Origin: Oehlia diaphana
Taxonomy: Eukaryota; Glomeromycota; Glomeromycetes; Glomerales; Glomeraceae
Direction: 5' to 3'
NCBI GenBank assembly: GCA_003833135.1
Contig: QZLH01000074.1
Coordinates: 38,704 to 71,612 of the forward strand
Length of the DNA stretch: 32,909 nt
This document shows positions 22,038-32,794 of this stretch, in pieces. A program made the position numbers and the translations under genes. Each line of letters starts with the position of its first letter. The stretch's first letter is position 1. The notes under the pieces are model-generated. The model was not told where the DNA came from, made no database searches, and saw only the letters and a program-made list of their open reading frames with translations.

Positions 22038-24843
22038 CTTTACAAGATTTGCTTCTTCAATTAATCTTATACAAAAAGGTACTACAAAAAGATCATTATT
22101 TTGGAAATTTGATGTAAAATTTGTTAAGTGTTAACAAAAACCAGAATTTTACTCAAATTTATAAGGAACATCAAGAGTTGTTAGGCAATATCAAAAGTAA
22201 AAATTTTTAAGAATAAATAGATAAATTATAAAAAGATTATTTATGAAAACTTGCTAATAATTTATTAAAAGCATTAAATTTACTAAATCAGCATTTTATA
22301 TGATAATAGTTCAAAATAATGTTTTATACAAAATTACTGAGAAAGAATACTTGAAAAGAAAATAATTTTCCTGGACTTTATTATGTAAATTATATTATAT
22401 TTATAACAGAAAATATTTATATTAGGAGAAATTACTTATAACCTACATGAATAACATGAGCCAACCTGTCAGGTTAGTGTTATACTGTTACTTTGATCAG
22501 ATCAACCCAGATGATCCAGATGATGCAGTTTTTCCATCACTAAGCTACAAGATGAAGTTTTTTGAATTATTGATATTGATGAACCAACAATTCAACTTGA
22601 AAAATGAAAAGCTTTCATGGTAAGTTTTTTGTTAAAAATCTCTTTGAGGAGAAAAACTCCCACCAGAATATAAGGATGCAAAATCACATCACAAAGTCAC
22701 CTGTCTAGCTGCCTGTAAGTAAAAATTTTAAATTTAATATTCAATTTAAAATTTACATTTAATATTAACCACTTACATTGTTATTTAATAATTCTTTTAA
22801 ACTCTAGAGGTTAAAGAAGAAAAATTAGTGATTTCAATATGTCCAATCTTTGGTATTATTTAGAGGAATAAGATCCAAAATTAAACTTTACAATTATATT
22901 TTCTGATCATAAAAAAATTTAATATAAAATTTGAGTTTGACCTGGGTTATCTGGTTAAGCTATAATCAGGTTTAGCTAAGTTTTGGTTATACAGTTGTTC
23001 AACTCAAATATTTGAGTCAAATTCTATGAATATTTGAATTGAATTCAAACATCCCTCAAACCTGACCTAACCTGACCCATATAGAGTACTACTTGTAAAT
23101 TAGTAGGTTATCTTATAATTAAGTAATAATGGACTTACTTACATGAATTATTTAGTCATATTGAATTATACTAAAAAAAATAATTTTCCATTAGTTCAGA
23201 AGATGAACCCTAGGAAACCAAGATAATTATGTGATAGATTAAAGAAACAAGAAATTAAATTAAAGAAATTTAAGTATTACCCCTTTAAAAATGCCAAAAT
23301 TTACAAAAAACATATTAAAAAACTACTGTTAACATTCCTTTTTGATCTCCATCATGATATCTATAATATTCTATGGAAATCCTGTTTCTAAATGGAATGA
23401 ATATAAAAAAATTCGCAATATTACCAAGAAAACCTTTACCAAATGTCTGAATTAAATGATGATGATATTTCAGATAGAAATTGGAAACATGACAATGAAT
23501 CAAATATTGGATATTGTAATCCTTTTATAACACCATTATGTAATCTCAATGATTCCATATATTGGATTTATCTTACGAGCTCTAACTTCTACCATATTTT
23601 ATTATGGATTAACTCATTATATTTAAACTTTCTTGATATCATCACTTTTAACTGAAATTTATTTTATTTCACTATATAATCTCTTTACTTGTTTTCCCAT
23701 AGGAATTATTTTTAATTTTTTTTTCTTTTTTTTTTAGGTTCCTTTTATTTTGTTAATTTTCTTTTGGTGTTTTGGGTCACCATTTGATTAATTGGCATAA
23801 TCCTACTTTTTCAAATAGTTTTGAACAAAGAGTGAGGACTGTGAAGTCCTGTATGGGATGAAACTCCGAGATCTATACACATATATTAGTCTTTTCATAT
23901 GTAGTATACCTTCTGCTTTTATTTGTAATAGACTTAGTATACCACTCTTTAAGAAATAAAATAAATAAAAAATAAATATTAAAGAAATTTAAGAATAAGC
24001 TTGTTTTCTTTGAAGAGGAAAGATTTCTTTACAAAGAATATTTTTAGGGTACTTTAATTTTAGGGTAGTCAATCATTTTTCAAAATGTATATATATTTCT
24101 AATATGAGTGAAATTCAATAATGAATTCCTTAGTCAAGAGATTCAATAAATTATTAATTATTAAAAGCTATATTGAATATACTTATTGTCTGCTTAAGTT
24201 ATAATTAATATTTATTAAAAGATAAAATATGTAAAAAAGAATTATTGAAGTTGAATTTTTGTTAATCATGTGATTTTTATTACTAATCTGTTTTATTTTA
24301 TATTTGAGGGACTTGATTTATTGTCACTACTAATATTTTTATTTTTGTGAAGGCGATTTGATGTAGGCTTTAATACTGCCAATTGATTCTTTTTCATAAA
24401 TTCTGAAGATTTTGAAGTTGCTGATAATTTTACTTGCCTAGAATATGAGGATTTAGAATATTCAATTTATATTTATAGCTTTATGAAGATTTAAAGTCAT
24501 TTTCTAAAAAAATTTATTTAAAATGTTTTGCATTGTAAAGCATTTAACTGATACAAATTTATGTTTTAAAAAATTAATTCTATATAAATCTGTCATTTTA
24601 TTAATATAACCATTTTATTGAGTTAACATTTTTTTTTTGAAATTTCAATTAAATATCTATTTTAAACTTTTTACAAAGATGACTAATAATTTTACATTAA
24701 TATCACATGATTTGATAAAACTCTGAACTATGTATAATAACTAGTAAATAATTTAATGTATTTTGAACTTACTAAATAATAACGATTATGTTATTTTTAA
24801 TCAACTTAGTTATTCTTTAAGTACCTGTCTAAGATTTAAATGC
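22038..24843. other. Intergenic, decayed repeats
   Basis: No coding region recognised. At 22930-23090 inverted copies of gacctgggtt / aacctgaccc-like words resemble the ends of a small non-autonomous element, but no target duplication is clear. Pyrimidine runs lie near 23710-23740. ORFs at 23443 (+) and 23503 (-) are mutually antisense and unrecognised. Confidence 0.4.
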
Positions 24844-24851
24844 ATTATTAA
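24844..24851. repeat. Left 8-bp target-site duplication of MITE
   Basis: attattaa, repeated exactly at 25278-25285. Confidence 0.8.
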
Positions 24852-25277
24852 TAGGGATGGGAACGCTCGGATCACGTGATTTCGAGTGGCTTTTGAGCCA
24901 ACGTTATATCTAGTGGGTTTTGAATTTATTCGAGCTAAAAATCCTATTAATAATAAATGAATTGGTTATCTTTCAGGATAATCAAAAAAAGAAGAAATTT
25001 ATTAGTTAGAAATAATTTTATTAACTTTAAAAATTGAGCCGAGCTGACTCCAAACCGATTTTGGAAAATTGGCTCAAAATAGGATCTGCATCAAGATTAT
25101 GGCGATTATTAACCAACTATTGGTTGATGGCCAATCAAATTTTTTTTGATTGATCATCATCACATGCATTACTTGTGTCTTTAATTTGATGCAAGAAGCA
25201 CACATTTTGCTTAATGCAAGTTGATGGTAAGCCGATGGTGAATCAAAATCGAGCCAAATGAGCCGCTTCCATCCCTA
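24852..25277. mobile_element. hAT-type MITE, 426 bp, complete
   Basis: Left end tagggatgggaacgctcgg; right end, read inward on the other strand, tagggatggaagcggctc. Nine terminal bases are identical, followed by an alignable imperfect stretch. Flanking 8-bp direct repeats attattaa lie at 24844-24851 and 25278-25285. TAGGG ends with 8-bp duplications fit hAT. The interior (with gatcacgtgatt near the left end) has no coding capacity, so it is a non-autonomous miniature element. Its ends differ from those of the 18.9-kb element, so it belongs to another family. Confidence 0.88.
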
Positions 25278-25285
25278 ATTATTAA
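25278..25285. repeat. Right 8-bp target-site duplication of MITE
   Basis: attattaa, matching 24844-24851. Confidence 0.8.
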
Positions 25286-26345
25286 TAGAATTTTTACTTC
25301 TAAATGCAGAGAATTAGGAAGATTTTATTGATGATTATTGCTTGTATTATACCACAATTTCTAATAGTTATGGATGATGCTTATTTAAGAAAGAGATTTC
25401 TAAAGGTAGAACTTTCCTTTATTCTATATATGTATCAAATAAATCATGGGCATAACAAAATATGTTTAAAAAAAAAAATTAAAATTAATTGTAAGCAGAA
25501 TATTATTATAAGATTTTATGATAAAAGCATCTGTGGTAGAAGAAGGAATAGACTGTTAAACCCTTTTGATAAAGCTTTTAACAGTGACTTATGTTAATAT
25601 TTTGTAATTCAGTTAATTCTTTCTAAATCAGAAAAGTATTGGCATCATACTTATAAATATGATAAACTATTGATTAAACTATTTCCAGTTTAATGCGTCC
25701 CTTTAACTTTTACATGTTACTGTTTATTATATGAAAAAATATTGATAATAATTGATAAATAAATATTAGCACGATGAAAGAAGCATTATCCTACTAGATT
25801 GTATTTGGATTATCCAGTTTTTAAATCGATCTTAATAATACTGTATCGATCTTAATAATACTGTTACCAAATAAGTATAATATATTTTATTTATTTAGTA
25901 ATTGGATCATGATATTATGAATTATTCTACCAGTTTTTAAATTTTTTGAAAATTTGAAAATTTGTTTTTTTAGTAGTTGTAAATGTATTACAATAAATAT
26001 AAATGAAGCATAAGTAATTATGAATAAAAATTATACAGAATTATAATGTATAGTATATAAAAATAGATTTGTGGTCATTCAAAATTGCTGCGTCACTACC
26101 ATTACAGAAAAGTGATAAATTTATGACAATCAAAATATTTTTGAATTTAATTTTGTCTCTATCGATTTTGAAATCAAAAATCAAATTTTTGATTTAAAAA
26201 AAAATGTTTTATTTTAAAAAAAATTTTATTATACGGATTTTGGGTCAAAATCCTGACAAATATAAAAACTGTGAATTTCCAGATATCTGGAAAAATGAAA
26301 TTATCCAGGCTCATTTGGTTGGAACTCAGTAATGGATTGAAACAT
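25286..26345. other. Intergenic, no gene recognised
   Basis: AT-rich. A 97-residue ORF at 25304-25597 starts directly after the MITE. It is lysine/isoleucine rich and I recognise no family in it. A 20-bp direct repeat (atcgatcttaataatactgt) occurs twice head to tail around 25825-25864. Confidence 0.4.
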
Positions 26346-26349
26346 CCCT

Positions 26350-27835
26350 ATAAAAAAATTGGATACATTTTTTATGTTTTTATACGATTTTTTTTAGAAA
26401 TAACGTATCATAATAGGATACGGAAAAATGCACAATTCCGTATCATTAAAATACGGTTCAGATACAGAATTTGCACGGGATTCATATGGAATTTACATGA
26501 TTTGATCACTGATATTATCACGAAATTTATATGATTTGGTCACTGAATTTACTATATAATTGTATTTACATAAATCTAATTTTACTTTATTGAATTAAAT
26601 AAAAAATAAAAAATAAACAAAATACAAATACATTATGAAAATTCCCTCCTTATTAAAACTACCTATTGCAACCAAATTATCTATAAGTTCAGATTCATTT
26701 AGAGTCAAACAACCTAAAAAACAAAATAAGAAACATAAGAATGTCTAACTTAATTGGAAATAAACTCCCCCTAATATAATATCTGTAATCGTCCAAGACA
26801 CCAAAGGTCAGAATTCCTACAAAAAAAGAAAGAGAACTCCAAAATGTCTGACCTACATAAAAGAAAAGAATTATAAAGTGTCTGATGAAAAAGAAACCAA
26901 AACAACAAAATAAATCCAAAACTGACCTACAAAAAAGAAGACTCTGAAGCAACAAAACTGAAACAATCTATAAAAGAAAAGAATCTGAACCCAATTTAGA
27001 AAGAAAAAAAAGAAAAAAATCCTGAACCATCCTACAAAAAGGAAAGGACTCCCAAACTGATCTACAAAAAAGAAAAAGAAACTGAATCTTCTCACAAAAA
27101 AAAAAATCTGCTGGCCTATCAAATAAAAAAGAGGTAAATATAAATAAAGAAGAAAAGGGAATAAAGAATAAATCAAAAAATTTTTTTTTTAAAAAGGGGT
27201 AACGAAGTTAGGAAAGTTAAAAAAAAATTTTTTTTAAAGGAAGGACATCAAAGATAGAAAAATAAAAATTTTTATAAAGGAAATAGAAATAGAAAGAAGA
27301 AAATTTTTTTTAAAAAAAAAGAAGAGTGGGAATAAAAGAAAAAAATTTTTTTTTTTTAAGGGAGTGATGAAAAAATTTTTTTTTTAAAGGTGACAAAAAA
27401 AAAATTTTTTAAAGGTATTAAAAAAACTTATTTTTAAAAGGGGGTGATGAAGAAAGAAGAAAAATTTAGAAAAAATAACAAAAATAAGAGAAGAGAAAAG
27501 AGAAAGGAAAGGAAAGACAGAAAGGAAGATCAGAAGATCAAACTCATCAAAGTAAGGGTTTATATAAAAAACAAATAACAAACAATAAACAATCACGTGA
27601 TCTAGTGTTATGATACGGGCTTTTTGTAAAATTATCTAAAAATATTAAGTTTAAAAATTCTGTATGCATTCTGCATGATTAATTTTTTCCGTATACATTT
27701 CGTATACATTAGTTATTTTAAAAAATGTTTAAAAATGAATTGATTATTAAATATACGGAATTTGTATACGGAATCTATAGAAATGTACATAAAATGTATA
27801 CAATATCCTTTCCGTATACATATTTCTTATAGGGC
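26350..27835. repeat. Possible composite repeat: GTATACGGAA-rich ends around a purine tract
   Basis: 26360-26470 and 27690-27825 share many copies of ATACGGAA / TTCCGTAT in both orientations. The outer borders read ccctataaaaaaa (left, 26346 onwards) and, in reverse complement, ccctataagaaat (right, ending near 27832). This could be one element of about 1.5 kb with short imperfect inverted ends. I could not find a convincing target duplication. Confidence 0.35.
26800..27560. repeat. Purine-rich degenerate tandem repeats and A/T palindrome array
   Basis: The plus strand is strongly A/G biased. From about 26810 to 27110, degenerate units resembling ctacaaaaaagaaaa-gaactc recur every 30-45 bp. 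From about 27175 to 27440, at least seven A-run/T-run blocks (aaaaaattttttt) recur, several followed by aaagg. Minus-strand ORFs here are poly-Phe artefacts. Confidence 0.7.
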
Positions 27836-28309
27836 ACTAAAAGTTTCCTCATATTGAATACTTAATTTTGTTAAGAAATTTTAAATTTTTGCATATATAT
27901 AAATATTTGTATTAAATTCATTTCCATATTCCATTTAGAGTTTAAATTTAAAAAAGGTCATATTTTTTATATCGGTTTCATTCCTAAAGAAATTAATGTC
28001 AAAATTAAATAGTGATATTTTTTATAAAATTTAAGTGATATAATAAAAAAAATTACAATGAACCTCTCTTGTTTATTAGTATGAACTGCTACAGCACTCT
28101 TTGATCGTGCAAAATTTCATATCAAAATTTTCTTTTTCATATGTAAGAAAGCAGCCAATCACTGTTGTTCATATTAGCTTTACATGTTACCTTATTTAAA
28201 CTTGTAAGACCAAATGACTTTTGTGTTTGTAACACGACCAGCATAAACATAAATAACGAACTTTTTGCCTCATTTTAAAGTTTGAACTCTTTTTGTTATA
28301 TCTAAGACA
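27836..28309. promoter_or_regulatory. Upstream region of the intact F-box gene
   Basis: About 470 bp of AT-rich sequence ahead of the ATG at 28310. The start context is gacaATGtc. It must hold the promoter and 5' leader, but I cannot point to a specific element. Confidence 0.3.
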
Positions 28310-29770
28310 ATGTCTAAACTTCCTGCTGATTGCTGGGAAGAGATTTTTGAATACTTGGAAGATGACATATATACTTTATATTCATGCACATTAGTTAATC
28401 GCCTTTGGTGTGAAGTTTCAGTAAAAATTTTGTGGAGAAATTCTTGGAATTATACTACTTTGAACTTTAATACTTTAATTGCTTGCCTTCCAAATAAATC
28501 AAAAGAAATCTTATCTAAAAATGAAATTACTTTTTTAGCCCAAACTTTAAAACCTCCCACTTTCAATTATGCATCATTTTGCAAAGTTCTTTCAGTTAAT
28601 CGAGTTTATTACAATATTGAAAATTTTCTTATTAAAAATCTACAAAATATTTTACATCATAATCTTGAAAATTGTACGCTTATAGTTGCGAAGGAAGTAT
28701 TCCAAATGTTCATAAAAGAAATCTCTTCTTTAAGAAATTTAATTTTTTTCCCATTTCTATATATAACTTTTTCCTTATATCCTGGAGCAAAAGATTGCTT
28801 AAAAAATCTCTCAGAATTACGCTGTGGTTCAGATATTTCTGCTGAATTATTTTATCAATTATCTCAAATATGTTATTTTATACAATCACTTACTATAGAA
28901 TTTAGAAGAATTATTTCGAATGGAATAGCAGATATAATTTCTGTTCAGAGAAATTTGAAATGCTTTGATATGATACTATTGGATGATTGCAGTGGTATGG
29001 CAAACATAATTTTTTCATTAATGTCAAAAGTTCCTAAAACTTTAATTAAATTAGTTATTTATAGTAGTAGCGTTTATTGTACTCCATCATTATCTTTTAT
29101 TGCCAATTTCTCAAATTTGCAAGAACTTAAATTATCATTAGATCTTAAAGAATGCTTTTTTGATTTTGAAAAGTTGCAATATGCTATTTTTTCACAATTA
29201 CAAGTTTTAAAAATTTGTAATGAATTTCCAAGCAATGGGTCATTAATAAAATTCTTAGAAAATAATGGGAAAAATCTAAAAGAAATTTATATAGGTGAGC
29301 ATGAATATTGTAGTGATAATTCATTAAATTTAGCTATTTCTAAGTTTTGTCCAATGGTTAGAAAACTTTCCATTGGAATTAAAAATAATGAATTGGAATC
29401 ATTAAAAATAATTTTTAATAGTAGCAAATATTTAGAAAGTATTAAAATTTGGTGTGGAGGTGAATTTTTGAGCGAAAAGCAAGCAATAGAAACGGTTGTT
29501 AAATATTCACAAAATATTAATGAACTAATATTATACCATATATTTACCGTACGATTTAATTTACTTCCGGAAGAATTAGAATCTTATTTCATAAATTGGA
29601 CAAATCGTGTACCACAAAAATCACTTTCTTTAGTAATTATTGTATATGATGAAGAAAATAGCTTAGATAAAAATGATGAAAATATTGAAATAATTAATAA
29701 ATATACTAAATTAGGCGTTATTAAGAAATTTAAAATTACAGATTTTGCTGATGATGAATATATTATTTAG
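28310..29770 (+). CDS. F-box protein with LRR-like C-terminal region (intact)
   Basis: Likely substrate receptor of an SCF ubiquitin ligase. The uninterrupted 486-residue frame begins MSKLPADCWEEIFEYLEDD. Residues 3 to about 47 form the F-box (LPADCWEEIFEYL ... LVNRLWCEVSVKILW), which binds Skp1. The rest is a Leu/Ile/Asn-rich series of degenerate leucine-rich-like segments (KNLSELRC, NLQELKLSL, LQVLKI, KNLKEIYI, MVRKLSIG), a likely substrate surface. The arrangement is the common one for the expanded mycorrhizal F-box family. It is the paralogue of the truncated copy at 15439-16869, on the same strand about 11 kb away. The two are collinear and similar throughout, except that the F-box start is missing there and the C-termini differ. 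The start is the first ATG and sits directly at the F-box. No intron is needed. Target unknown. Confidence 0.9.
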   Translation: MSKLPADCWEEIFEYLEDDIYTLYSCTLVNRLWCEVSVKILWRNSWNYTTLNFNTLIACLPNKSKEILSKNEITFLAQTLKPPTFNYASFCKVLSVNRVYYNIENFLIKNLQNILHHNLENCTLIVAKEVFQMFIKEISSLRNLIFFPFLYITFSLYPGAKDCLKNLSELRCGSDISAELFYQLSQICYFIQSLTIEFRRIISNGIADIISVQRNLKCFDMILLDDCSGMANIIFSLMSKVPKTLIKLVIYSSSVYCTPSLSFIANFSNLQELKLSLDLKECFFDFEKLQYAIFSQLQVLKICNEFPSNGSLIKFLENNGKNLKEIYIGEHEYCSDNSLNLAISKFCPMVRKLSIGIKNNELESLKIIFNSSKYLESIKIWCGGEFLSEKQAIETVVKYSQNINELILYHIFTVRFNLLPEELESYFINWTNRVPQKSLSLVIIVYDEENSLDKNDENIEIINKYTKLGVIKKFKITDFADDEYII

Positions 29771-30677
29771 ACTAGTCAGTATGTACTCATATTTTTATTA
29801 ATAAAATTAATAAAGTTCTTTTACATGTTCATATAATTGTTTAATACATGATTTTTTGTTGATGTAGTAATCTACTTTGAGATATTAGCTCTTTATTAAA
29901 TATGTAAATGCAGTAAATAAAAATCAAATTAAAAGATTTTCCTAGTGTTGCAATAAATTTTTGTAGCCAAACGCATGGGTATTGATAATCAAAAGAATTA
30001 ATTATTCATTAGAATCTAATTATGATGATAAAAATAGGGATAACAATAACATCAGTAAGTTTTTGTCATTTAAAATCTGCAGAGAATTATACGTGGGAAT
30101 TTCCAAGTGGAACCAATATTTTCCGAATATCCTCTGACGAAACATGTGGAATGAATTCACAGAGTTCAAAGTCGTCACATGTGGATTGATATCAGATGAT
30201 ATTTTAATTAAATTATATTAATCATATTTATTAAGCCTTATTAGTATTGCCATATCTCATGATCTAACCACTGTAATATTTAATTTTTTGAATAATTATC
30301 ATATTTATTCTTTGAGCCGCAAAAAAAAAATTTAATATATAATAAAAAGGCACGTTCTATATTCTCTATATTTAATCTATATTAGTATATTTAGTATGTT
30401 TTAACTAGTATAGTATTTAATAAATTCCTTTATGTACTGATTAAAGAAATAACTTAATACCTATATTGTTGATTGATTCTTCAATAAGTTTATTATCTAA
30501 GATGTTAATAATTATTAAATGTTAAAATTCTGTAATATTGTCCAAATTTATATAAGAAATAATATTTACATACTTGGTTTCGTATTAAACGTTATAATTG
30601 AAAGTGAACCGGTTAAAGAAATTAATGATCTGCTTGTATAAATTGCTTTTGGATGAGGTTTTTCATTAAAATCTGGT
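29771..30677. other. Intergenic, no gene recognised
   Basis: Shared downstream region of the converging F-box gene (+) and kinase pseudogene (-). At 30085-30190, ttccaagtggaa / acatgtgga-type words resemble the ttccac/gtggaa patch at 2820-3030. This may be an old shared repeat, but I could not align them. Confidence 0.4.
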
Positions 30678-31928
30678 TCAAGCATTTTTGATTTTATAAA
30701 TTCTAATCTTATTTATTTCTTCAGCTTGATTAAAATATTCGGCAACCATTCCCATATTTGAACAAGAATTAAAAATTTCACAAACATCAGTTGCTGAAGT
30801 TCTCTTTTTAGGATCAGGATACCAACATCTTTTCATTAAATTAGCAAAATATTCGGTAATGTCGTCAGTAATATTAGGCCGTTTTCCATCAATAATTTTA
30901 TAAATTAAATCAACATCATGTTCAATATTAGCAAAAGGTTTACAACCAGTTGTTAATTCCCACATAATCATGCCCATACAATAAATATCGGATGATTAAG
31001 AAAATTTGACGCCCTTAAATATTTCTGGTGCAATATAAGGTATTACTCCATTTATACTTCTATCATGTGGAATGTCATTTGCAGGCTGTGATAATCCTAA
31101 ATCTTCGATTAGATATTGATCTATTTTACATGAATCATTTTCAATTATTTCAATCAATATATTTCCAATATGAAGATCTCGATGTACGAAATTTTTTTTA
31201 TGAATAGTTTGAAGTCTAAAATAAAATATTGGTTATTAATAAAATTTTATTTAAATAATTTCAAAATCATTATTAATTAATTAAGTTATAAATACCCATC
31301 CACAAAATGTGCAATTTTTTCTTCCATGTAATCTCTGCAAAATTCTCTTGTAAATAATTATGTAAATCCCCTCCATTTACATATTTCATTATAAACATAA
31401 GCTCTTTTGTTATAGGATCTGTACATTCAAATTTACTATCGTAACATTGATAAAGTGATTTTAACTAAAATTTCATAGTTCAGATTAATATATTATTAAG
31501 ATATTTTTTAAAAAATAAATTTTTAAATTAATTACCTCATTTAGAAAATATTTATTTGGTTCTTGAGAGTTTAAAATATTTTTTTATAACAACAACGTCT
31601 CATTAATAATTAAAGCTTTATAAATAATACCAAATCCTCCTTCTGCTATTTTTTTAAAAATATTAATTTGTGAAAATGATATTTTCGGTTTTGTAGAGTG
31701 ATAATCAAACTCATCTCGAATAAAACCATATATATTTAACGGATTAGAATTTTTGTTGATATTATTAATATAATTAGAAATTTCATAATATTTATCATTA
31801 TTATCAACATTTGTAAAATATAAAAATTTGTCAATATTATAGTTTTTACTGATTTCGATAATAAAAATTCTTTTACATTTACTATATTTAGATTGGTTTG
31901 TATATCCGAAAATATTATATATTATCAA
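30678..31928 (-). pseudogene. Protein kinase pseudogene (three exons; two stops and a frameshift)
   Basis: Minus-strand exons: about 31928-31536, 31464-31296 and 31215-30678, with GT...AG borders. Recognisable pieces: EGGFGIIYKA (glycine loop), NSQEPNKYFLNE, then CTDPITKELMFIMKYVNGGD (hinge), HFVDG, FVHRDLHIGNIL (catalytic loop), EDLGL (in place of DFG), GVIPYIAPEIFKG, CMGMIMWELTTGCKPF and RPNITDD...RCWYPDPKKR. Breaks: TAA at 31586-31584 where the ATP-binding lysine strand should be, with local frame disorder; one base missing in the A-run (plus-strand T-run 31315-31320), confirmed because exon 2 is 169 nt where the splice phase needs 170; and TAA at 30998-30996 just after KGVKFS, apparently AAA to TAA. 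The catalytic motifs are otherwise well kept, so inactivation looks recent. It belongs to a different kinase subfamily from the 5246-9483 gene. Confidence 0.88.
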
Positions 31929-32033
31929 ACAATATCTACATACAGTATAAATTTAAAGCAGCTTAAAACATGAATTTTTGACAATCACCTTCGAATTTCA
32001 AGGGACTATACATTTTATTATAAGTATCCCACC

Positions 32034-32387
32034 ATGGTAAATAAAGAATTTAGAATGGTTTTTCAATCAAACATTCAAAAGAAACTTTATAGCACTACAA
32101 TTTTATTCTTTGATAAAATAGTTACAAATAATAAAATTAATAATAGTTTTTGTGATTATGAAAAAATTATTGAAAGTAGAAAAGATTGTAAATTATGTGA
32201 AAATTTAATTTATGAACAAATTATTTGCAATAATGTTTCATTTTTACGAATAAGTTGCAAAAATATTACTGTTGTTGTTATAATGAAGTCAAATCTGTAT
32301 CATGAAACAAACCTATTTTTGATCAAATTACAATTTTTAAATAAAAATCTGATAAGGTTAAAAAAATATTTTTTTTTTGTAATATAA
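32034..32387 (+). CDS. Hypothetical 117-residue protein with CxxC motif
   Basis: The open frame begins MVNKEFRMVFQSNIQKKLYS and contains SRKDCKLCENLIYEQIICNN, with cysteines spaced C-x2-C and further ones downstream, a possible metal knuckle. Codon use looks coding (A/T in third positions, few rare codons). It lies head to head with the kinase pseudogene, 105 bp from its ORF start, so they may share a promoter region or descend from a divergent pair. The last 15 or so residues (KKYFFFVI) read into A/T runs and may not be native; an intron before them is possible. I do not recognise the family. Confidence 0.35.
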   Translation: MVNKEFRMVFQSNIQKKLYSTTILFFDKIVTNNKINNSFCDYEKIIESRKDCKLCENLIYEQIICNNVSFLRISCKNITVVVIMKSNLYHETNLFLIKLQFLNKNLIRLKKYFFFVI

Positions 32388-32794
32388 TAAAGTTAGATTA
32401 TTGCCGTTTTCAAAATGGTGTATTCAGTTATATTTAAATAAGAAAAGAAGAAAAATGCTGGACGAATGCCGGCGGATGAAAACCGGACGAATATTGATGT
32501 TTGAATATACAATCACAAATATACTTCCCACATCATTTTGAAAATGGTGATAATGATAATGTATAATATAACAAATATGTTGTGTTTTTCATTACACAAC
32601 GATTCAAATAAAATAGTAACCAGCGCGTATTTACCCATGTCATGTGAGCGATAATTTCCTTATAAATAAACTTGTAATGTGAAACTTTAAGACAATGCAA
32701 GAAAAATAAAAGAATTTAAAAATAATCTTTTAAAAAAATGAATTAACGAAATATGTTCAAAAGGCTTAATTCCGGTTAAATAATGAAAACAAGA
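32388..32794. other. Intergenic, no gene recognised
   Basis: AT-rich apart from a small GC-richer patch near 32457-32490 (ctggacgaatgccggcgg ... accggacgaat), in which ggacgaat appears twice. No further assignment. Confidence 0.4.

Noticed and set aside
23820..23880. tRNA-like or structured RNA (ggactgtgaagtcc)
   Set aside because: A short stem only; there is no cloverleaf or A/B box pair. I found no convincing tRNA or rRNA gene anywhere in the window.
26695..27596. Phe-rich minus-strand ORFs
   Set aside because: Translation of a purine-rich low-complexity tract; no domain and no splice logic.
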